Shown here one piece after another: positions 1 to 10,055 of a stretch of 64,000 nt of DNA; position 1 is the first letter of the stretch; every line of letters starts with the position of its first letter. The notes beneath the pieces are model-generated. The model saw only the letters and a program-made list of their open reading frames with translations, did not search any database and was not told the origin of the DNA. Source of the DNA: Hydractinia symbiolongicarpus (Eukaryota > Cnidaria > Hydrozoa > Anthoathecata > Hydractiniidae); assembly GCF_029227915.1 (NCBI RefSeq), contig NC_079877.1, forward strand, positions 35,863,851 to 35,927,850, read 5' to 3'. A program made the translations under genes and the position numbers.

Positions 1-3000
1 GGGAAATGAGTTTACACCCCGGATACTTTCTTTGTATACATTTGACTATACGGGCCCAGTCCGGAATTTACGGGAAATAGCGGGTTTTCGTGTGCTGGTG
101 ATTAAACTTTTTTTATTCAACGTCTCATCAAAAATAAAAACATTTTTGAAAACTACAAGTCTCATGTGTTTTAGTGGTGAAAAAATAGTTTAAAAAGTCG
201 TTTTGGAAATGAGTTTAATCACAGGGTACTTTCTTTGTATACATTCGACTATACGGCCAAGCCCAGGATTTACGGGAAATCGCGGGTTTTCGTTTGCCGG
301 CTATTAAACCACATTCATTAAACGTCTCATCAAAAATGAAAACATTTCTGAAAACTACAAGTCTCATGCGTTGTAGTGGTGAAAAAATACTTTAAAAAAT
401 CGTTCGGGAAATGAGTTTACTCTCTGGGTACTTTCTTTGTATACTTTTGACTATACGGGCAAAGTCCGGGATTTACTGGAAATCGCGGGTTTTCGTGTGC
501 CGCCGATTAAACTTCTTTTATTCAGAGTCCCATCAAAAATGAAAACATTTTTGAAAACTACAAGTCTCATGCGTTTTAGTGGTGAAAAAATAATTTAAAA
601 AATCGTTCGGGAAATGAGTTTACTCCCTGGGTACTTTCTTTGTATACTTTTGACTATACGGGCCCAGTCCAGGATTTACGGGAAATAGCGGGTTTTCGTG
701 TGCCGGTGATTAAACTTCTTTTATTCATCGTCTCATCAAAAATAAAAATATTTTTGAAAACTACAAGTCTCATGCGTTTTAGTGGTGAAAAGATAGTTTA
801 AAAAATCGTTTTGGAAATGAGTTTACTCACAGGGTACTTTCTTTGTATACATTCGACTATACGGGCCAAGCCCAGGATTTACGGGAAATCGCGGGTTTTC
901 GTTTGCCGGCTATTAAACCACATTCATTAAGCGTCTCATCAAAAATGAAAACATTTATGAAAACTACAAGTCTGATGCGTTTTAGTGGTGAAAAAATAAT
1001 TTAAAAAATCGTTCGGGAAATGAGTTTACTCCCTGGGAACTTTTTTGTATACTTTTGACTATACGGGCCGAGTCCGGGAGTTACGGGAAGTCGTGGGTTT
1101 TCGTTTGACGGCGATGAAACTTCTTTTACCCAGCGTCTCATCAAAAATGAAAACATTTTTAAAAACTACAAGTCTCATGGGCTTTAGTGGTGAAGTAATA
1201 ATTTAAAAAATCGTTCGGGAAATGAGTTTACTTCCTGGGTACTTTTTTTGTATACTTTTGACTTTACAGGCCGAGTCCGGGATTTACGGGAAATCGCAGG
1301 TTTTCGTTTGCCGTCGAATAAACTTCTTTTATTCAGCGTCTCATCAAAAATGAAAACATTTTTAAAAACTACAAGTCTCATGCGTTTTAGTGGTGAAAAA
1401 ATAATTTAAAAAATTGTTCGGGAAATGAGTTTACTCCCTGGGTACTTTCTCTGTATACTTTTGACTATACGGGCCGAGTCCGGGATTTACGGGAAATCGC
1501 AGGTTTTCGTTTGCCGGCGATTAAACTCCTTTTATTCAGCGTCTCATCAAGAATGAAAACATTTTTGAAAACTACAAGTCTCATGCGTTTTAGTGGTGAA
1601 AAAACAATATAAAAAATCGTTCGGGAAATGAGTTTACTCCCTGGGTACTTTCTTCGTATACTTTTGACTATACGGGCCCAGTCCGGAATTTACGGGAAAT
1701 AGCGGGTTTTCGTGTGCTGGTGATTAAACTTCTTTTATTCAACGTCTCATCAAAAATAAAAACATTTTTGAAAACTACAAGTCTCATGTGTTTTAGTGGT
1801 GAAAAAATAGTTTAAAAAATCGTTTTGGAAATGAGTTTACTCACAGGGTACTTTCTTTGTATACATTCGACTATACGGCCAAGCCCAGGATTTACGGGAA
1901 ATCGCGGGTTTTCGTTTGCCGGCTATTAAACCACAGTCATTAAACGTCTCATCAAAAATGAAAACATTTCTGAAAACTACAAGTCTCATGCGTTGTAGTG
2001 GTGAAAAAATACTTTAAAAAATCGTTCGGGAAATGAGTTTACTCTCTGGGTACTTTCTTTGTATACTTTTGACTATACGGGCAAAGTCCGGGATTTACTG
2101 GAAATCGCGGGTTTTCGTGTGCCGCCGATTAAACTTCTTTTATTCAGAGTCCCATCAAAAATGAAAACATTTTTGAAAACTACAAGTCTCATGCGTTCTA
2201 GTGGTGAAAAAATAATTTAAAAAATCGTTCGGGAAATGAGTTTACTCCCTGGGTACTTTCTTTGTATACTTTTGACTATACGGGCCCAGTCCAGGATTTA
2301 CGGGAAATAGCGGGTTTTCGTGTGCCGGTGATTAAATTTCTTTTATTCAACGTCTCATCAAAAATAAAAATATTTTTGAAAACTACAAGTCTCATGCGTT
2401 TTAGTGGTGAAAAGATAGTTTAAAAAATCGTTTTGGAAATGAGTTTACTCACAGGGTACTTTCTTTGTATACATTCGACTATACGGGCCAAGCCCAGGAT
2501 TTACGGGAAATCGCGGGTTTTCGTTTGCCGGCTATTAAACCACATTCATTAAGCGTCTCATCAAAAATGAAAACATTTATGAAAACTACAAGTCTGATGC
2601 GTTTTAGTGGTGAAAAAATAATTTAAAAAATCGTTCGGGAAATGAGTTTACTCCCTGGGAACTTTTTTGTATACTTTTGACTATACGGGCCGAGTCCGGG
2701 AGTTACGGGAAGTCGTGGGTTTTCGTTTGACGGCGATGAAACTTCTTTTACCCAGCGTCTCATCAAAAATGAAAACATTTTTAAAAACTACAAGTCTCAT
2801 GGGCTTTAGTGGTGAAGTAATAATTTAAAAAATCGTTCGGGAAATGAGTTTACTTCCTGGGTACTTTTTTTGTACACTTTTGACTTTACAGGCCGAGTCC
2901 GGGATTTACGGGAAATCGCAGGTTTTCGTTTGCCGTCGAATAAACTTCTTTTATTCAGCGTCTCATCAAAAATGAAAACATTTTTAAAAACTACAAGTCT

Positions 3001-3205
3001 CATGCGTTTTAGTGGTGAAAAAATAATTTAAAAAATTGTTCGGGAAATGAGTTTACTCCCTGGGTACTTTCTCTGTATACTTTTGACTATACGGGCCGAG
3101 TCCGGGATTTACGGGAAATCGCAGGTTTTCGTTTGCCGGCGATTAAACTCCTTTTATTCAGCGTCTCATCAAGAATGAAAACATTTTTGAAAACTACAAG
3201 TCTCG
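1..3205. repeat. 8-monomer HOR (1,622 bp), two tandem copies
   Basis: Positions 1 to about 1,590 reappear at 1,623 to about 3,205 with only scattered base changes (for example TTTGTACAC at 2,873 against TTTGTATAC at the equivalent place in copy 1). The offset is 1,622 bp, which is eight monomers. The unit alternates types I and II and ends with two type V monomers (CTTCCTGGG, GACTTTACAGG) and a CTCTGTATAC monomer. The copies diverge near 3,200, where copy 2 runs into a type III monomer. A third copy of this unit lies at about 10,344-11,926 inside the large duplication. Window position 1 cuts the array, so more copies may lie to the left. Confidence 0.9.
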
Positions 3206-5040
3206 TGCGTTTTAGTGGTGAAAAGATAATTTAAAAAATCGTTCTGGAAATGAGTTTACTCACAGGGTACTTTCTTTGTAAACATTCGACTATACGGGAG
3301 AAGCCTGGGATTTAGGGAAATCGTGGTATTGTGTTTGCCGGCGATTAAACCTCTTTCATTAAGCGTCTCATTAAAAATAATAACATTTTTGAAAACTACA
3401 AGTCTCATGCGTTTTAGTGGTGAAAAGATAATTTAAAAAATCGTTCGTGAAATGAGTTTACTCCCTGGGTACTTTCTTTGTATACTTTTGACTATACGGG
3501 CAAAGTCCGGGATTTACGGGAAATCGCTGGTTTTCGTGTGCCGGCGATTAAACTTCTTTTAATCAGCGTCCCATCAAAAATTAAAACATTTTTGAAAATT
3601 ACTAGTCTCATGCGTTTTAGTGGTGAAAAAACAATATAAAAAATCGTTCGGGAAATGAGTTTACTCCCTGGGTACTTTCTTCGTATACTTTTGACTATAC
3701 GGGCCGAGTCCGGGAGTTACGGGAAGTCGAGGGTTTTCGTTTGCCGGCGATTAAACTTCTTTTATTCAGCGTTTCATCAAAAATAAAAACATTTTTAAAA
3801 ACTACAAGTCTCATGGGCTTTAGTGGTGAAGTAATAATTTAAAAAATCGTTCGGGAAATGAGTTTACTTCCTGGGTACTTTTTTTGTATACTTTTGTCTT
3901 TACAGGCGGAGTCCGGGATTTACGGGAAATCGTGGTATTGCGTTTGCCGGCGATTAAACCTCTTTCAATAAGCGTCTCATTAAAAATAAAAACATTTTTG
4001 AAAACTACATGTCTCATGCGTTTTAGTGATAAAAAAATAATATAAAAAATCGTTCGGGAAATGAGTTTACTTCCTGGGTACTTTCTTCGTATACTTTTGA
4101 CTATACGGGCCGAGTCCGGGATTTACGGGAAATCGCAGGTTTTCGTTTGCCGGCGATTAAACTCCTTTTATTCAGCGTCTCATCAGGAATGAAAACATTT
4201 TTGAAAACTACAAGTCTCATGCGTTTTAGTGGTGAAAAGATAATTTAAAAAATCGTTCTGGAAATGAGTTTACTCACAGGGTACTTTCTTTGTAAACATT
4301 CGACTATACGGGAGAAGCCTGGGATTTAGGGAAATCGTGGTATTGTGTTTGCCGGCGATTAAACCTCTTTCATTAAGCGTCTCATTAAAAATAATAACAT
4401 TTTTGAAAACTACAAGTCTCATGCGTTTTAGTGGTGAAAAGATAATTTAAAAAATCGTTCGTGAAATGAGTTTACTCCCTGGGTACTTTCTTTGTATACT
4501 TTTGACTATACGGGCAAAGTCCGGGATTTACGGGAAATCGCTGGTTTTCGTGTGCCGGCGATTAAACTTCTTTTAATCAGCGTCCCATCAAAAATTAAAA
4601 CATTTTTGAAAATTACTAGTCTCATGCGTTTTAGTGGTGAAAAAACAATATAAAAAATCGTTCGGGAAATGAGTTTACTCCCTGGGTACTTTCTTCGTAT
4701 ACTTTTGACTATACGGGCCGAGTCCGGGAGTTACGGGAAGTCGAGGGTTTTCGTTTGCCGGCGATTAAACTTCTTTTATTCAGCGTTTCATCAAAAATAA
4801 AAACATTTTTAAAAACTACAAGTCTCATGGGCTTTAGTGGTGAAGTAATAATTTAAAAAATCGTTCGGGAAATGAGTTTACTTCCTGGGTACTTTTTTTG
4901 TATACTTTTGTCTTTACAGGCGGAGTCCGGGATTTACGGGAAATCGTGGTATTGCGTTTGCCGGCGATTAAACCTCTTTCAATAAGCGTCTCATTAAAAA
5001 TAAAAACATTTTTGAAAACTACAAGTCTCATGCGTTTTAG
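3080..5040. repeat. 5-monomer tandem duplication (1,014 bp)
   Basis: About 3,080-4,026 matches about 4,094-5,040 at an offset of 1,014 bp (3,820 matches 4,834). The unit contains a type III monomer (GTAAACATTC, GGGAGAAGCC), type I monomers with GGGCAAAGTCC, one with GGGAAGTCGAGGG, and a monomer with GACTTTACAGGC changed to GTCTTTACAGGC. The left copy ends in a distinct joint monomer at about 4,027-4,093 with GTGATAAAAAAATAATAT in place of GTGGTGAAAAG. Only one copy exists in the right large duplication (around 12,541), so the copy number changed after or during that event. Confidence 0.85.
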
Positions 5041-5239
5041 TGGTGAAAAGTTAATTTAAAAAATCGTTCGGGAAATGAGTTTACTCCCTGGGTACTTTCT
5101 TTGTATACTTTTGACTATACGGGCAAAGTCCGAGATTTAAGGGAAATCGCTGGTTTTCGTGTGCCGGCGATTAAACTTCTTTTATTCAGCGTCCCATCAA
5201 AAATGAAAACATTTTTGAAAACTACAAGTCCGATGCGTT

Positions 5240-5668
5240 TTAGTGGTGAAAAAACAATATAAAAAATCGTTCGGGAAATGAGTTTACTCCCTGGGTACTT
5301 TCTTCGTATACTTTTGACTACACGGGCCGAGTCCGGGGTTTACGGGAAATGGCGGGTTTTCGTTTGCCGGCGATTAAACTTCTTTTAATCAGCGTCTCAT
5401 CAAAAATGAAAACATTTTTGAAAACTACAAGTCTCATTCGTTCTAGTGGTGCAGAAATAATTTGAAAAATCGTTCGGGAAATCAGTTTACTCCCTGGGTA
5501 CTTTCTTCGTATACTTTTGACTATACGGGCCGAGTCCGGGGTTTACGGGAAATGGCGGGTTTTCGTTTGCCGGCGATTAAACTTCTTTTAATCAGCGTCT
5601 CATCAAAAATGAAAACACTTTTGAAAACTACAAGTCTCATTCGTTCTAGTGGTGCAGAAATAATTTGA
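5240..5668. repeat. Adjacent near-identical type I monomers (203 bp apart)
   Basis: Two successive monomers share CTTCGTATAC, CCGAGTCCGGGGTTTACGG, AAATGGCGGG, CTTTTAATCAGCG and CATTCGTTCTAGTGGTGC and differ at only a few bases (TGAG against TCAG; ACACGGG against ATACGGG; CATTTTTG against CACTTTTG). They look like the most recent kind of change in the array, a single-monomer duplication. The same pair occurs at about 12,947-13,375 in the right large copy, so the duplication is older than the 8.7-kb event. Confidence 0.8.
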
Positions 5669-6629
5669 AAAATCGTTCGGGAAATGAGTTTACTCCCTGG
5701 GTACTTTCTTTATATACATTCAACTATACGGGCCAAGCCCGGGATTTACAGGAAATCGCGGGTTTTCGTTGGCCGGCTATTAAACCACATTCATTAAGCG
5801 TCTCATCAAAAATGAAAACATTTCTGAAAACTGCAAGTCTCATCGGCTTTAGTGGTGAAATAATAATTTAAAAAATCGTTCGGGAAATGAGTTTACTCCC
5901 TGGGTACTTTCTTTGTATACTTTTGACTATACGGGCCGAGTCCGGGTTTACGGGAAATCGCAGGTTTTCGTTTGCCGGCGATTAAACTCCTTTTATTCAG
6001 CGTCTGATCAAAAATGAAAACATTTTTGAAAAATACAAGTCTCATACGTTTTAGTGGTGAAAAGAGTATTTAAAAAATCGTTTTGGAAATGAGTTTACTC
6101 ACAGGGTACTTTCTTTGTATACATTCGACTAAACGGGCCGAACCCGGGATTTACGGGAAATTGCGGGTTTTCGTTTGCCGGCGATTAAACCACTTTCACT
6201 AAGCGTCTCATCAAAAATGAAAAACATTTCTGAAAACTACAAGTCTTATGCGTTTTAGTGGTAAAAATATAATTTAAAAAATCGTTCGGGAAATGAGTTT
6301 ACTCCCTGGGTACTTTCTTTGTATACTTTTGACTATACGGGCCGAGTCCTGGATTTACGGGAAATCGCGCGTTTTCGTTTGCCGGCGATTAAACTCCTTT
6401 TATTCACCGTCTAATCAAAAATGAAAACATTTTTGAAAACTACAAGTCTCATGCGTTTTAGTGGTGAAAAGATAATTTAAAAAATCGTTCTGGAAATGAG
6501 TTTACTCACAGGGTACTTTCTTTGTAAACATTCGACTATACGGAACAAGCCCGGGATTTAGGGAAATCGTGGTATTTCGTTTGCCGGCGATTAAACCTCT
6601 TTCATTAAGCGTCTCATTAAAAATGAAAA

Positions 6630-7238
6630 CATTTTTGGAAACTACAAGTGTCAATCGTTCTAGTGGTGCAGAAATAATTTGAAAAATCGTTCGGGAAATC
6701 AGTTTACTCCCTGGGTACTTTCTTTATATGCTTTTAACTATACGGGCCAAGCCCGGGATTTACCGGAAATCGCGGGTTTTCGTTTGCCGGCGATTAAACT
6801 TCTTTTACTCAGCGTCTCATCAAAAATGAAAACGCTTTTGAAAACTACAAGTCTCACGCGTTTTAGTGGTGAAAAAATAATTTAAAAAATCGTTCGGGAA
6901 ATGAGTTTACTCCCTGGGTACTTTCTTTGTATACTTTTGACTATCGGGCCAAGCCCGGGGTTTACGGGAAATCGCGGGTTTTTGTTTGCCGGCGAATAAA
7001 CTTCTTTTATTCAGTGTCTTATCAAAAATGAAAACATTTTTGAAAACTACAAGTCTCATGCGTTTTAGTGGTGAAAAAATAATTTAAAAAATTGTTCGGG
7101 AAATGAGTTTACTCCCTGGGTACTTTCTCTGTATACTTTTGACTATACGGGCCGAGTCCGGGATTTACGGGAAATCGCAGGTTTTCGTTTGCCGGCGATT
7201 AAACTCCTTTTATTCAGCGTCTCATCAAGAATGAAAAC
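6630..7238. repeat. Three-monomer block present only in the left copy of duplication 1
   Basis: The offset between the large copies changes here by 608 bp. The block is a mosaic. Its first monomer (AAGTGTCAATCG, GCAGAAATAATTTG, ATATGCTTTTAAC) matches 9,270-9,521. The next part (ACTCAGCGTC, AAACGCTTTTG, then GACTATCGGGCC with one base missing from GACTATACGGGCC, and TTCAGTGTCTTATC) matches about 17,942-18,240 and its duplicates at about 18,750-19,050 and 28,050-28,350. The last part returns to a CTCTGTATAC monomer. It therefore joins variants that are otherwise found in two different domains. Confidence 0.75.
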
Positions 7239-8079
7239 ATTTTTGAAAACTACAAGTCTCATGCGTTTTAGTGTTGAAAAGATAATTTAAAAAATCCTTC
7301 TGGAAATGAGTTTACTCACAGGGTACTTTCTTTGTAAACATTCGACTATACGGGAGAAGCCTGGGATTTAGGGAAATCGTGGTATTGCGTTTGCCGGCGA
7401 TTAAACCTCTTTCATTAAGCGTCTCATTAAAAATAAAAACATTTTTGAAAACTACAAGTCTCATGCGTTTTAGTGGTGAAAAGATAATTTAAAAAATCGT
7501 TCGTGAAATGAGTTTACTCCCTGGGTACTTTCTTTGTATATTTTTGACTATACGGGCAAAGTCCGGGATTTACGGGAAATCGCTGGTTTTCGTGTGCCGG
7601 CGATTAAACTTCTTTTATTCAGCGTCCCATCAAAAGTTAAAACATTTTTGAAAACTACAAGTCTAATGCGTTTTAGTGGTGAAAAAACAATATAAAAAAT
7701 CGTTCGGGAAATGAGTTTACTCCCTGGGTACTTTCTTCGTATACGTTTGACTATACGGGCCGAGTCCGGGAGTTACGGGAAGTCGTGGGTTTTCGTTTGC
7801 CGGCGATTAAACTTCTTTTATTCAGCGTCTCATCAAAAATGAAAACATTTTTGAAAACTACAAGTCTCATTCGTTCTAGTGGTGCAGAAATAATTTGAAA
7901 AATCGTTCGGGAAATCAGTTTACTCCCTGGGTACTTTCTTTATATACATTCAACTATACGGGCCAAGCCCGGGATTTACGGGAAGTCGCGGGTTTTCTTT
8001 TGCCGGCGATTAAACTTCCTTTATTCAGCGTCTCTTCAAAAATGAAAACACTTTTGAAAACTACAAGTCTCAAGCGTTT

Positions 8080-8912
8080 TAATGGTGAAAAAATAATTTA
8101 AAAAATCGTTCGGGAAATGAGTTTACTCCCTGGGTACTTTCTTTATATACATTCAACTATACGGGCCAAGCCCGGGATTTACAGGAAATCGCGGGTTTTC
8201 GTTGGCCGGCTATTAAACCACATTCATTAAGCGTCTCATCAAAAATGAAAACATTTCTGAAAACTACAAGTCTCATCGGCTTTAGTGGTGAAATAATAAT
8301 TTAAAAAATCGTTCGGGAAATGAGTTTACTCTCTGGGTACTTTCTTTGTATACTTTTGACTATACGGGCCGAGTCCGGGTTTACGGGAAATCGCAGGTTT
8401 TCGTTTGCCGGCGATTAAACTCCTTTTATTCAGCGTCTGATCAAAAATGAAAACATTTTTGAAAAATACAAGTCTCAAGCGTTTTAGTGGTGAAAAAATA
8501 ATTTAAAAAATCGTTCGGGAAATGAGTTTACTCCCTGGGTACTTTCTTTATATACATTCAACTATACGGGCCAAGCCCGGGATTTACAGGAAATCTCGGG
8601 TTTTCGTTGGCCGGCTATTAAACCACATTCATTAAGCGTCTCATCAAAAATGAAAACATTTCTGAAAACTACAAGTCTCATCGGCTTTAGTGGTGAAATA
8701 ATAATTTAAAAAATCGTTCGGGAAATGAGTTTACTCTCTGGGTACTTTCTTTGTATACTTTTGACTATACGGGCCGAGTCCGGGTTTACGGGAAATCGCA
8801 GGTTTTCGTTTGCCGGCGATTAAACTCCTTTTATTCAGCGTCTGATCAAAAATGAAAACATTTTTGAAAAATACAAGTCTCATACGTTTTAGTGGTGAAA
8901 AGAGTATTTAAA
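8080..8912. repeat. Dimer duplication (405 bp), left copy of duplication 1
   Basis: A pair of monomers is repeated at an offset of 405 bp (TCGTTC at 8,106 matches 8,511). One is a type I/II hybrid with TATATACATTCAAC, TTTACAGGAAATC and GTTGGCCGGCTATT. The other is a 202-bp type I with GAGTCCGGGTTTACGGG (one A missing) and GCGTCTGATC. The same dimer pair stands at about 15,179-16,011 in the right large copy. Confidence 0.8.
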
Positions 8913-9521
8913 AAATCGTTTTGGAAATGAGTTTACTCACAGGGTACTTTCTTTGTATACATTCGACTAAACGGGCCGAACCCGGGATTTACGGGAAATC
9001 GCGGGTTTTCGTTTGCCGGCGAATAAACCACTTTCACTAAGCGTCTCATCAAAAATGAAAAACATTTCTGAAAACTACAAGTCTTATGCGTTTTAGTGGT
9101 AAAAATATAATTTAAAAAATCGTTCGGGAAATGAGTTTACTCCCTGGGTACTTTCTTTGTATACTTTTGACTATACGGGCCGAGTCCTGGATTTACGGGA
9201 AATCGCGCGTTTTCGTTTGCCGGCGATTAAACTCCTTTTATTCACCGTCTAATCAAAAATGAAAACATTTTTGGAAACTACAAGTGTCAATCGTTCTAGT
9301 GGTGGAGAAATAATTTGAAAAATCGTTCGGGAAATCAGTTTACTCCCTGGGTACTTTCTTTATATGCTTTTAACTATACGGGCCAAGCCCGGGATTTACG
9401 GGAAATCGCGGGTTTTCGTTTGCCGGCGATTAAACTTCTTTTACTCAGCGTCTCATCAAAAATGAAAACATTTTTGAAAACTACAAGTCTCATGCGTTTT
9501 AGTGGTGAAAAAATAATTTAA

Positions 9522-9927
9522 AAAATCGTTCGGGAAATGAGTTTACTCCCTGGGTACTTTCTTTGTATACTTTTGACTATACGGGCCCAGTCCGGGATTT
9601 ACGGGAAATAGCGAGTTTTCGTGTGCCGGTGATTAAACTTCTTTTATTCAACGTCTCATCAAAAATAAAAACATTTTTGAAAACTACAAGTCTCATGCGT
9701 TTTAGTGGTGAAAAGATAGTTTAAAAAATCGTTCGGGAAATGAGTTTACTCCCTGGGTACTTTCTTTGTATACTTTTGACTATACGGGCTCAGTCCGGGA
9801 TTTACGGGAAATAGCGAGTTTTCGTGTGCCGGTGATTAAACTTCTTTTATTCAACGTCTCATCAAAAATAAAAACATTTTTGAAAACTACAAGTCTCATG
9901 CGTTTTAGTGGTGAAAAGATAGTTTAA
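9522..9927. repeat. Adjacent near-identical monomers with AAATAGCGAG
   Basis: Two successive 203-bp monomers with CAGTCCGGGATTTACGG, AAATAGCGAG, GTGTGCCGGTGATTAAAC and TTCAACGTCTC differ essentially only at GGGCCC against GGGCTC. The same pair is found at about 16,621-17,026. It marks the end of duplication 1, just before the type II monomer in which the 8.7-kb joint lies. Confidence 0.8.
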
Positions 9928-10055
9928 AAAATCGTTTTGGAAATGAGTTTACTCACAGGGTACTTTCTTTGTATACATTCGACTATACGGGCCAAGCCCA
10001 GGATTTACGGGAAATCGCGGGTTTTCGTTTGCCGGCTATTAAACCACATTCATTA

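Larger units (their letters stand above)
1335..10055. repeat. Large tandem duplication 1, left copy (8,721 bp, 43 monomers)
   Basis: This segment matches 10,056-17,155 directly to its right. The offset is 8,721 bp over the first part (1,623 matches 10,344; 2,806 matches 11,527). It falls to 7,707 bp (4,834 matches 12,541; 5,665 matches 13,372) and then to 7,099 bp (7,895 matches 14,994; 9,315 matches 16,414). The left edge is placed where the match stops in the conserved GCGTCTCATCAAAAATG stretch near 1,335. Because the initial offset equals the distance from this edge to the second copy, the arrangement is a true tandem duplication. Differences between the copies are sparse single bases (for example a T to C in the shared CTAGTGGTGAAA at 10,926, and A to C near 13,232). 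Confidence 0.88.

Noticed and set aside
820-1022. tRNA- or SINE-derived monomer with Pol III A and B boxes
   Set aside because: ATTCGACTAT resembles part of a B box but lacks the flanking G and C positions, and no A box stands at a suitable distance. No cloverleaf is visible.
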